Below, piece after piece: positions 11,590 to 22,033 of a DNA stretch of 64,000 bases. The translations under genes were made by a program, and so were the position numbers. The DNA comes from Hirsutella rhossiliensis. Taxonomy: Eukaryota; Ascomycota; Sordariomycetes; Hypocreales; Ophiocordycipitaceae. The DNA lies in NCBI RefSeq assembly GCF_020360975.1, contig NW_025408671.1, positions 1,054,001 to 1,118,000 of the forward strand. The letters run 5' to 3'. Position 1 is the stretch's first letter; each line of letters begins with the position of its first letter. Below the pieces are notes generated by a model, which did not search any database, was not told where the DNA came from, and saw only the letters and a list, made by a program, of their open reading frames with translations.

Positions 11590-14500
11590 AAATTAATAGT
11601 AAAAGATTAATTTAAACGAATAGAAAGTAAAAGAAGTATTAAAGGAAGTAATAGCTTACTTAGCTTAGATTAGGAAATAAAAGCGTTTCTTAAAGGACTA
11701 AGGTAATAAGTTATTTTAGTAGGGTATATAAGCTATTAATAAAGAAGATAGTATAACGCGTTTTTCTTAAGACGAATTAGTTTATTTATTAAATAAGGAA
11801 ACTATTACTATTAGCGTAGTTTAATTATTTAGTACCTTAGATATATTAAACTAAGATACTATTCTTAGTAACCTTATATTTCCGATTAAGGGTTCGCTTA
11901 GTAGAACTATCGGAGTAGAGAGCTATAGTAGGTTAAGTGCTTAAGTAGTTCCTAGGTATTTTCCTTTAGTTTATATCCCTTTTACTTAATAAGGTATTCT
12001 TATTACTAACCTTATTTTCTTATATCTAGTATTTATTTAGCTTTATATTCCTAATTATTATTGACTTCGATTTTATCCTATAGTTTAACGTTTTATAGTA
12101 CTAGTTTTAATAATAAGATATAAAATATTAGGTATATCCGTATTATTATTAGTAACGAAAGTTTATAGTTAACTTTTAAAATAACCTTCTTAATTTTAAA
12201 TAGTCTAAGTTTCTTAAAATCTAATTTATTACTTAGTTATTTTATTTTAATATTTCGTTATATAAAGTAGATTATATCTCCCTCTTAAAAGATTAGTCCT
12301 TATAATCTTTTCCGAAATTTTTAATAAATCGTTAGTAGTAATTTATAAATCCTAGGAAACTTTATATATCCTTAACGTTCTTTAGTATTAGCTATTCTTT
12401 AACTAAGTTAATCTTATCTTATTATATTTATATCTTTCTTAGTAAGATTATATATCTAAGGAAGTCTACTTTCTATATATAGAACTTACTTTTCTTTAGT
12501 TTAACTAGTAGCTTTATATTTTAAAGTACGCTAAGTACCTTATAAACGTATTCCTTATATTCTTTTAAGGTATCTAAGAAGATTAAGATATTATCTAAGT
12601 ATACTACTATAAAGATATCTAAGTATTTACATAGGATATTATTAATTATCTATTAGAAGGTAGCTAGTATATTTATAAGTCTAAATAGTATTACTAGATA
12701 TTTAAATAGTCCGAATTTTATTTTAAAGGCTATTATCTATTTATATCCTTTTTTTATATATATTAAGTTATAAGCACTTTTAAGATCGAGGGCTATAAAC
12801 TATTTTTTACTATATAGTAGATCTCGTAGTATTAATATAAGCGGTAATAGTATTTAGTCTTTTATTATAATATTATTTAAGCGTTTATAGTTAATAACTA
12901 GTTATAGCTTACTATTTTTCTTTAAAATAAATATAACTAGGTAGCTTACTTTAGATATTAACGTTTATATATATTCCTTTTATAGATTCTTATTAAGGTA
13001 GTTATATAGTACTTATAGTTGCTTTTTATTTAGGTTATAGATCTTATAAAACGTTAGCGTTATTCTATCCTTAAGATAAATTTTATAGTCTTATTAGCTA
13101 TATTTAGGTAACCCTATCTTAAGTTCTTTCTTAAAGAGTTTATTATATTTCTAGTATTCCTAAGGGATATTCTTTATTCTATCTTATAAGCTTTATTCTT
13201 TCTTTTAAGAGCTAGTTTCTCTTAACTTAAGCTCTTTATTAATTTATTTAAGGTCTTTCCTTAAAGTAGTAATAACTCTTTAAATCTTTATATTATATCC
13301 TTTATTCTATTTATATTTAATACTAGGTTATATAGCTATATTAGTTAGTATATAGGTCTTATTAGTCGATTTTATTATATCCGTTAGTTCGGTTACTATT
13401 TTTATTTATATTGCTAAAGCCTATAATAATTTACTTAAACCGTTATCCCTTTTATCCTATTTAGTAGCTAAATTATTATAAAATTTTACTTTCTCTTAAA
13501 TCTACTAGTCTTAGAAACTTATATCTTTATTTTAATATAGCTAGCTAGTTTTCTAGTTAATTAGTAGGTTACTCTCCTATAGCTATAGAAGTCTTAATAT
13601 AAGGTTATATTCTTTAATATCTATAATATTAAAGTTAACTTATTTATTATAGCCCTAGATATTAATATTAAGGTAATTAATCTCTATATTATTAATTCTA
13701 TTATTATAGTTAAAAGCCTCTCCTTTAATATTTATAAGTTTATATAGATCTTTCTTATATCTTTATATAAGTCGGTAATAATTAATAACTTTAAGTAAAA
13801 CGTAATTACCTATCGCGCTATAGTCTAAAAGTATACGTATATAATATCCCGCGATTTAAATATCTAATACTATTTAATCGCTATAGCTTACTATTACTAT
13901 ATATAAGGTCCTTAGATCTTATTATATCGTGCTAGTCTATAGCCTTTTTATAGATAGTATACCTTATTTTTTACTTAGTCCTTATTTATTTTATCTATAT
14001 ATTCTTCTTTAATCTATTACTAGTATTATCTCTTTATTCTTTCGTTATATTAAGTTATTATTTAACTTAAGAGGCTAACTTCTTATAACTAGTTAAAGAT
14101 TTCTTATTTCTTAACTCTATATCGTTTATATTAAGTTACTTTATAGTTAATCGTATAGTTTATATTATAATTTTATTTATTTTTATACTAAAGGTTAAGT
14201 TTTCGTTCTATATCTTTTTATTTTATATATAGTTTATTTACGTTAATTTTTCCTTAGTTAAATATAGCTTATAGCCTTTATACGTATTACTAGTAATCTT
14301 TTAGTATACTATTATATTATTTATACTATACTTATACTTTTTTATATTCGTAAACTCTATAGTTTAGGTATATATATTTATTATAATCTTCTTTATTATA
14401 TTTAACTTATTATATAAGTCTTTAAAAGATTAATAGTTTAGATACTTTAAAGCGAGTAGCGCTATACTATTCCTTTATTTTAGCGTATTTATAGATTTTA

Positions 14501-16268
14501 TATATCTTTAAAAGATATCTCGTTAAGAAACTATAATTATCGCGGTATTTAAGTAGCGTGCCGTAATTAGGTTTTAATAATATAACTTAGTTATTTAGGT
14601 AGTATTAATCGATTTTCTAGTAGTTTAGTTTTATACTTAGGTAGGGTTTCGAAAGTATTTATCCTTTAAACTTAACTAAGAAGGTATTATATTATACTTT
14701 TATCTAGAAGTATATTATATAGTCTAGGTAGATATATAAGATCTATAAAATATACTTATACTTTTTATAACTAAGTACTATTCTTAGGTTATTTAAAAAT
14801 TCTCTTTATAGTTACTATTCTTATTATAAAGCTATAAAAGTATCGACTATAGTAATAGCTATAGTATAGTCTTCCTTATATAGTACTAGTTTATATCGAA
14901 CTATTATAGCTTATTAATTTTCTATAAGAATTTAAGGTATTTATTAAGTTTTAATTTTAAGTATTTCTTTAAATTCTTTAAAGTATAAAGTATATTCTTT
15001 AATCGTAGCGTTTTCCTTTAATAGTAAGGGTAATAGTATAAGTTCGTTCTTATCTTCCGTTTCTTATAGTATATCTTATTCTTTAGAACTTATATCGTCG
15101 ACGCTTTATTAATCCTTTTTAGGTTATTACCTAAGTTTTATAAGTATAAAGGCTACGTTTATATCTTCTTTATTATATTATTTATAAACTACCTATTACT
15201 ATTATCGATCCTTATTTTATATATCTTCCTAAAATCATTTACTATTCTTCTTAATCTAGTCTTATAAGACTCTTTTAAGATAAGGATATTCTAGTTCTAT
15301 AAATTTAACTTATTTCTATATTTTAGGATCCTTTTATTATATTATTATAAGGGTTTTCTATAATAGCTTTAAGAACTATCTAATACTATTTTTATTACTT
15401 AAGTATACTATATATTTATCGTTATAGTATATAGTCTAACTAAGGAGTTTATACTTTAGTTCCTATCTATTAATAGCGTTTAGGTATTTCTTACCTTTTA
15501 AGGCTAGTACCTAGTAGGTTTTCTTCTCTTTATAAGGTTATCTATATTCTTTAAAGTAATATCTAAGTTTTCTATCGTTAAAATACTTTCTTTTACTTTT
15601 TTATATTATATTTAAATCTATCCTACCTTAGTTAGTTATATAAGTATAAGTAATAAGAGTTTTACGCTTCTTTTTATAGTTAGCGCGTTAGTTAAAGTTA
15701 TTTTTATAGGAAGGGTTTTAGTTTCCTCTTCTTTATTTTTTTTCTTAGCGTCGCGTATACTACCTATCGTCGATTTATATTACTATAGTAATATAGTCTA
15801 AGAGGTTATTAGGTCGATTTTCCTTATAGAGCTCGTCTTTAACTTCTTCTTTAAGTTTATTATAGAATCGTAATATAAGAGGTTCGTTGTTTTAATTAAG
15901 CTTTAAGGTAACTTAACGGAACTTCGTAGTATAATTTAATATTAAGATCCTTTATTAAAGTTCTTAAAGTTTTTATTTAGCTTCTTATTCCTTATTAGTT
16001 ACTCTAAATACCTTTATAATAGCTTCTTTAAATCCTTAGAAACTAGTAAAGACTTTATCTATCTTATTATCTTATTACGCTAGTTAGTTATCGAGAAAAT
16101 CCCTTATAATAGGTCTAAACTAAGCGAGTACTATTTTAGATAAATAATTTCCTATATAAAGTACCTTTTCGACTAGGTCTAAGAGTTTAGTAAGGTAAAA
16201 CTAGTAGTAGGCCTTAAGTTAAGTAAGAAAGTCTTAAAGTATACTATAAATACTATCGAATAGTCCTA
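11590..16268 (-). pseudogene. G2 Gag-Pol, heavily RIPped
   Basis: The minus strand aligns in order with G1: chromodomain end near 11900-12080, integrase and RNase H in the middle, reverse transcriptase around 12300-13100, protease around 13500-13870, and Gag up to 16268. The remaining start of gag continues at 17073-17282 on the other side of the SINE-like insertion. Almost every CA/TG has been lost and no open frame of note remains. Confidence 0.75.
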
Positions 16269-16282
16269 GCTATTTTAGTTTA

Positions 16283-17060
16283 TTATTATTATTAAGATTA
16301 TACTAGTGACCTATCTAAAGGTATCTAGAACTTCGACGTTAAATAGGAGGGAAAAACTAGAGTGCCTAGGGGAAAACCCTCCCCTCTTTCGTAGCTGGTC
16401 CGCCCTTATACCGGGTCGCTGTTATAATACGTAGGAATCTTACGCCGGCTATCTTAGGTATCGTTATAGTTAGTCGGAATCGCATTAGCCCCGCTGCAAA
16501 GTGACCTTAGAAAGTGACTCCTTTACGTACGCGGGGTATATAGCGTTAATCGGTAGTACGAGCGTTTTTTTAGTTAACGGTTAATAGTTAATTATATAAT
16601 TATCTCTGACCTTATCCTATAACGATATCTTCCCGGGCTCTGCCTTGTTTTTCCGCCGTAAGGCTTAGCGGGCTATTTTTTTTATTGATGCCGGCCTTTA
16701 GCCGGGCCGGTAGTCGGGTTATCGCACCGGCTTCGCGCCGTACTTATCGAGTTGCTAGTATCGGCCCCGGGTTTTTGTTTTCCCGGTCGGGGGGCCTAGA
16801 CCGGGGTCAGGGGGAGGTCCTAACGAATTCGTCGCTAGGTCCGGGTAGGCGAGGTCCGGGCCGGCCCACTTACAGCGGGGCTAGACTGCTGGTGTATTTA
16901 TAAGCGCTTCTAGAAGCGCTGATTGGCTAATTAATAAGCAGGTTAGCGCAGTCTGCTAGTCCGACCAAAAATTAATCGTGCCCCCGGCCGGATTCGAACC
17001 GACTCTAGCGTTATAGCTAGCAGGCTTCCTAGGTATATAACTACTATACTACGAGGGTGC
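16283..17060 (-). mobile_element. tRNA-headed SINE-like retroelement, about 776 bp
   Basis: It interrupts the G2 gag and is flanked by a 14-bp direct repeat GCTATTTTAGTTTA (16269-16282 and 17059-17072). Read on the minus strand it starts with a tRNA-like head (17060 to about 16978) containing box B GGTTCGAATCC and a box-A-like TAGTATAGTAGTT. It continues through a GC-rich body and ends in an (AAT)n-type tail at 16283-16298. Head, tail and long TSD are typical of LINE-mobilised SINEs. The body is long for a SINE and much less RIPped than the surrounding G2. Confidence 0.8.
16978..17060 (-). ncRNA. tRNA-like head of the SINE
   Basis: The T arm is well formed (GTCGGTTCGAATCCGGC) with consensus box B. 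The anticodon stem CTAGC/GCTAG encloses only six bases (TATAAC), the D arm is poor and the acceptor stem mismatches, so it is a tRNA relic with a pol III promoter rather than a working tRNA. Confidence 0.6.
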
Positions 17061-17282
17061 TATTTTAGTTTAACTACTTCTCTAAGGTCCTTAACTTATC
17101 CGTTGCCTCCTTTATTCCTAAGTAATTATACCTTATATTAAAGGGTAATAATCTCGCGTATTATATCCTAAGGTAATATAGTAGCTCTAGAGTTAGTTAA
17201 TCTAGCTTACTATATAGGTATATTAATAGTTACGATATTACTTAAAGGAACGCGGTATTATACTAAATAAGAGCTTTTAACG

Positions 17283-17766
17283 TATAATAACTAGTATTAT
17301 TCTTAAGGGATAAGCTTATTAAGGGGTTTATATTAGTAGATATAATAGGGCATAGTCTATATAATAATATATATATTACGTTAGTAATAAGTTAGAGGTT
17401 ATAGACTATAGACTATAACTAAGTAATTAAGTAATTAAAATTAAAGATAAGATCGTAATAGAGATCGTAATAATTATAATATTAAAAGCTATTAAGCTAT
17501 CTATTTAAAGGAGTATTCCGTTCCTTCCTTATATATCTTAAGAGCTTCCCTAGATCGTTAAGAGCGCTAGGTAATCCCGTCGTTTAAGAGCGCTAAAGCG
17601 CTAGAGCGATCCTACGATCCTAGCCGTAAAGCGTTAGAGCGCTAAAGTAACCCGTCGCTCTAAACTTAATTAGTCCGTCGGTCTATCTAATATTCCTTAC
17701 TCCCTACGTTATATAACCTCGTAATATATATTAGTCCCCGCGGTTCGCTAGACCGTAGTTATAATA
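17283..17766 (-). repeat. G2 5' LTR
   Basis: 484 bp, same length and order as 2824-3307. The last 80 bases on the minus strand resemble the end of the G1 LTR, but the rest differs, so G1 and G2 are sister families rather than copies. Confidence 0.8.
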
Positions 17767-17984
17767 GCTACCTAGCGGTAGGTAGTAATATTACTCGCGC
17801 AGCTTACTTTCTTACTATAATAAAGATAATTTTATATACTAAAAAGTAGGTTGCTTTATTTATAGCTTAGTACTACTAGCGAAGTTAAGCTATAGTACGA
17901 TCTATTAATATAGACTAGTCGCTAAGCTTAGGATACTAAGAAGATAGTAAAGAATTCTTCGCCCTGATAAATAAGGCTAATAAA

Positions 17985-18395
17985 GAGGGACTTACTTCTA
18001 TTTTAGCCTACTTCTCTAAGCCCGCTAATTACTATAGTTAAATATAGGGATAAGTAGCAGAACTATTTCCTATTCGCGTCTCGAAGCTAAGCGGGCCCTA
18101 AGACGCCTATACTATACTTATTAGTGCTACCTTAACCTATAGACCTATAGCTGCTAGTCTTAGGCACTCTATACCGGTTTACTACGCTATACTTTATCGG
18201 TAGCGAGGTAAAACCCGCTCTATATATAGCGCGCTATAAGGAGACTCTAGCCCTAAGTTAATAAGTAAGGAAAGGGCAGCCTATAGTTAAAATAGACTAT
18301 TTCCGCGTATATCTATAGAAGCTAGGGGGGCATAGTTATATAGGGCCGCCGATAGTATCTAACGGTAGCTATTAGTATACTAACGCTAAAGTAGA
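17985..18395. repeat. RIPped copy of the segment at 27040-27425
   Basis: Collinear match to the clean segment at 27040-27425 (shared anchors CCTATTCGC, CAGCGCGC/TAGCGCGC, ATTTCCGCGT). The differences are overwhelmingly C-to-T and G-to-A here. The nature of the repeat is unknown. Confidence 0.75.
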
Positions 18396-18736
18396 AGGGG
18401 GAGAGGGGCCGAGATAAACCGTAGGACGCGTGCTAATTTCGGATAGGATTCTCTTATAGTTATTCGTTATAGCTACGGAGCCGTATCCTAGCTAGTCTAA
18501 GAAAGCGCGTATATTCCCTACTAGACGAAAATTTATTGCTACGTAGTAGAAGGACTAAGGCAAGGCCTAAGACGACACCGAAACTAGAGTTCCTATAGTA
18601 GACCCTAGAATAATAAGAAACGAAAGCACGCGTTTAAAACTTAGCCCTAGCCGCACGACTATAATATTAGCTAGCTAAGATCGTATAAGTTATATTTTAG
18701 TTACTAGCTAAAGCACGCTAAAAGCATCGCTTTATA

Positions 18737-20090
18737 GAAATCGATATAATAACGGTAATAAAGATAGTAACTTTAAAAGCAATATCGACTATATCGATGC
18801 TAAAGGCCGATAAGCTAGGGATTCGGGACTATCGAAGCCTTAAAGCTCTTAGTAGGACGCTAGCCCCCTCGGACGAGCTAGTAAGAGATAGAAGAAGTCT
18901 AAGTACGAGGTTTCCGATACTAAAAGCCTTAGTAGCCGCGAAGGTATAACTACCTATATTCTCTAATAAGTTACTTACTTCGCGGGCTAAAGAAACTCTA
19001 GACTAGGCTTTAAACGTTAAGGACGGGTTAGCGGAACTATCCGATTTCTAGATTAATAATTTAGAGGAGCATCTATAGTATATTAAAAGTTACCGGATGT
19101 CCGAAGTTAACTTAGAAGTTACTCTATATATCGAGCTATACTATCTCCTATAGGATAGTAAATATTATTAGATACGCGAGTTTATTATCTAGAGGGCATC
19201 CTCTATAGCGGTATGTACGTACTAGGGCTATAGGGGGAAGGGATAGAAGCTCTATAATAGGCTAAAGAAAGAGAAGGAGCGAGAGTTATAGAAGCGCCCG
19301 CTAGCGATAGATAAAGATAGTGTCCCCGGCGCTATTTTAGTTATAGGACACGATCTTCGCGACGATAGTTAATCTAGGTTTCTTATATAAAACGTTAGGT
19401 ATCCTACGTCCTAAGCTAAATAGTATATTAAGAGGATAGTAAAAAGTAAGTAGCGGAGCGAGTACGACGACTACCGATTATACGATATCGAATACTACTC
19501 CCTAACCGATAAAGCGCGACTAAAGCTCGATATAATTATCGGTTATCGCGTATACTAAAGCTATAAGAATAGCTCCTTATAAAAGTTTAGCTCTCTTACT
19601 AGTAAGGAGATAGTATAGAAACTTAGGAATCTAAGGAGAGAATCTAGTAAGAGAACAACGCCGCTATTTTAACGTACTAGGAAAGTAACCTAGATATACG
19701 TAAGAAGGGAAAAGTACTAGATAGACTACTCCGAGTCTTAAGTTATACGGTTATAAGGGGAAAGTTACGTTTATAGGTATAGTAGGTAGGTAGGTCCGTA
19801 TATCGTAGTTACCTGCTTTACCGAAACACTCCCTATTTAACGATATACCTTTTACTTAGTTATAAGTTTAATACTACGCTAGAGCTACCTAAACGGGCAA
19901 TAAAGCTATTACTAAGATAGTCTAAGGAGTATTTAGAGAAATATAGCCTAACTCTAACTTAAGAGGTAAGGCTTAGTTATCTTTTAGAGGACGAGAACGC
20001 TAGAAGGCGGGAAGTATACGTATACCGATACTTATCGGCGTTAGCGTACTTTAAGAAGAAATAGAGCTTTTAGACGTAAATATAATTTAT
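18737..20090 (+). pseudogene. RIP-degraded reading frame, unrecognised
   Basis: One plus-strand frame stays readable for about 450 codons if TAG/TAA are taken as mutated Gln/Trp codons. Readable stretches include EYDDYRLYDIEYYSL and GKYTYTDTYRR. The amino-acid pattern is non-random (Lys/Arg/Glu-rich helices, then a Ser/Thr-rich part), but I do not recognise a family. It sits downstream of the 17985-18395 repeat, so it may belong to the same element or be a lost host gene. Confidence 0.35.
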
Positions 20091-21085
20091 TATTTTATTA
20101 TAGCTCCGGTATTTATATAGTATCGTCTACCTATTAATATAAGGGAACGATTATATAACTTTTATACTTTATAAAATATCTTACTTTAATCTATATAAAT
20201 AGCGAAAGTTAGAGTCTTCCTTAGGAACCTCTTTCCCTCTTTATAGATAATTACTTTACCTAAGTCGCACCCGACCTTATTCGTGCACTTATACCGTTAT
20301 AGTTACTTAATAATAATACGAAAACCTTACGCTAAGAGCACCTAAGTAATCGTTCGCGCTAGCGGTCCGATAATTTAGTTATATAGGGGCGCTAATTCCC
20401 CTAAGAAAGTGTCTATAAAGGTAAAACGTGTTAGCTTACTAACGAAGAAATAACTATCCGGTAATATTCTATAATTATATCGCGCTCTAATATATATAGT
20501 CTTAAAATTTTAGCTCTTTAAGTATCGAATCTAAGAGTCGGTCTTTAATACGAAATTAAAGAGCTCGTCTCTCTTTTACTTCTTAGCAGTTTTATCGTCT
20601 TATAAGTACTAGTTAAAGTCGCTAGGTTATAGTTACCGTAGAGCTATCGGCTTAGCACGCGTTTCCTAATCTTCTTTTATTCTAAAGGCAGCGATCACCT
20701 ATCCCTTATATACTATAATCCTAAATTCGCTAATATTTCTAAATATCGGAATAAATTCCTAATAGAAATAGAATATCCCTTATCCTTATATACCTAAACG
20801 TTAAGCGCGTTTAGTCGGCTTAGTGCGGCTAGTTGCTCGATCTTACGTCGGAGCCGTGTATAGCAGCTTCCCGCGTTATATAATAGGGATAACGTAAACG
20901 TAAAGCCCTACGCAGCTATAGCTTCTCTTTAAGGCTATAAGACCGCTCTCTAGGTCATAGAGTGTATATTAGCCCCTTCCGAAGCACGTCTTTAGTCGCT
21001 AGGTCTATATCTCTATAGCGATATCGTCTATTGCTCTAACGTCGCCTAGCTTATTCCGGCACCAGGACAACTTAGTCTTACTTAG
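20091..21085. other. RIPped DNA, no gene seen
   Basis: AT-rich with very few CA/TG and no readable frame. The edge at about 21062-21085 is sharp: within roughly 30 bases the sequence changes to ordinary GC content with normal CA/TG use. Confidence 0.6.
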
Positions 21086-22033
21086 GTAGACTCGAATAGC
21101 CATTGCCACCGAACGGTGTGGAGGTCAGCAATCCCAAAGCAGCTTTGGGGCGAGCGACCGGCTAACAATTTCTCCCGAGTACCGATCCTCGGGAATCTGA
21201 GACGGCCGAAACTACTAGAAAGGCCCGTCTGTGCGGTCCATCTGGCATCGATCAATCAAGACGGCCAGCTGCTACGAGGACATCGTCGCCAGTTTTATCC
21301 CTCAGAGACCCTGCCGATGCTTTGCCCGCCTCAGCCACCTCGCTCCATACAGAACCACCCATACTCGAGGATCACAATGTTTTGCAGAATCAAGACGCGA
21401 ACACCTCGTCTCAACCCCGTCTCATATCTGCCGTCGATTCTGTTCCTCCTGAGCCGAAGCTCACCCCAAGCACGACTCCCCCAAATTGATGCAGATCTAC
21501 TCATGGCTTTAACGTCAAGGATGGCCAACCGAGCGCTGCACCTCACACCTTTTGATGATGGCTTGGACCGTGAAGAGGTCGACAATTCAGCTCAGCTCAA
21601 AGGACATCAGGAGTAGCTTACCATAGGTAGGGTAGAGCATCAATCCCGTGAATCAACGCAATCAACGCAACGAGGGCCACGGATTTCTCAACTCAACGAG
21701 AGGTTCGCTGATGAAAGCCGTCAATTTCCTCAATTTGACCGTTTGGTTGAGTTGATTGAGTTGTTTGCCACCCTACTGACTGACATTTAAATGACTGGAA
21801 TGCCTGTCCAAGTCTCTAGGCAGAAGCTGAAGACACAGAGGCTGTGTGTCCTCCTGGGTGCCGAGCCCCGCAGGGAAGAGATTGGGGCAGTGAATCAGTC
21901 TGAGGTGCGCAGTTGAGAAATTCGAAGTGAGCAGCTAAAGAAGTTTTGCTTCCCACGCTCGTCCCGCCGAAGCCCAAAAACGGGTCGGGGAAGAAACTCC
22001 GTCAGGACGTGAGTGCTCCTGGGAAACGAGTCA
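21086..22033. other. Ordinary-GC flank downstream of the ABC transporter remnant
   Basis: Un-RIPped DNA. A 166-codon plus-strand frame (21116-21616) is open, but another frame over the same bases (about 21310-21560) looks equally protein-like, so I do not call a gene. A short direct repeat AATCAACGCA lies at about 21652-21670, and at about 21745-21765 GTTGAG-type motifs form a small direct repeat. Confidence 0.4.

Larger units (their letters stand above)
2819..17771 (-). mobile_element. G2: Gypsy chromovirus LTR retrotransposon, RIPped, interrupted by G1 and a SINE
   Basis: Minus-strand LTR retrotransposon with 484-bp LTRs at 2824-3307 (3' LTR) and 17283-17766 (5' LTR), flanked by ACTAC (2819-2823) and GCTAC (17767-17771). 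The single difference is a TG-to-TA change, as RIP predicts. The internal parts are 17282 down to 17073 (gag start), 16282 down to 11590 (gag, protease, reverse transcriptase, RNase H, integrase, chromodomain) and 3735 down to 3308 (antisense-ORF region and PPT). These line up with G1 read in the opposite direction, including the chromodomain end near 11900-12080. G2 is far more AT-rich than G1, with Gln/Trp codons read as stops throughout. It encodes nothing functional now. Confidence 0.85.

Noticed and set aside
21116..21616. 166-codon plus-strand frame
   Set aside because: No domain, and a competing frame over the same bases looks equally protein-like; not enough to call a gene.
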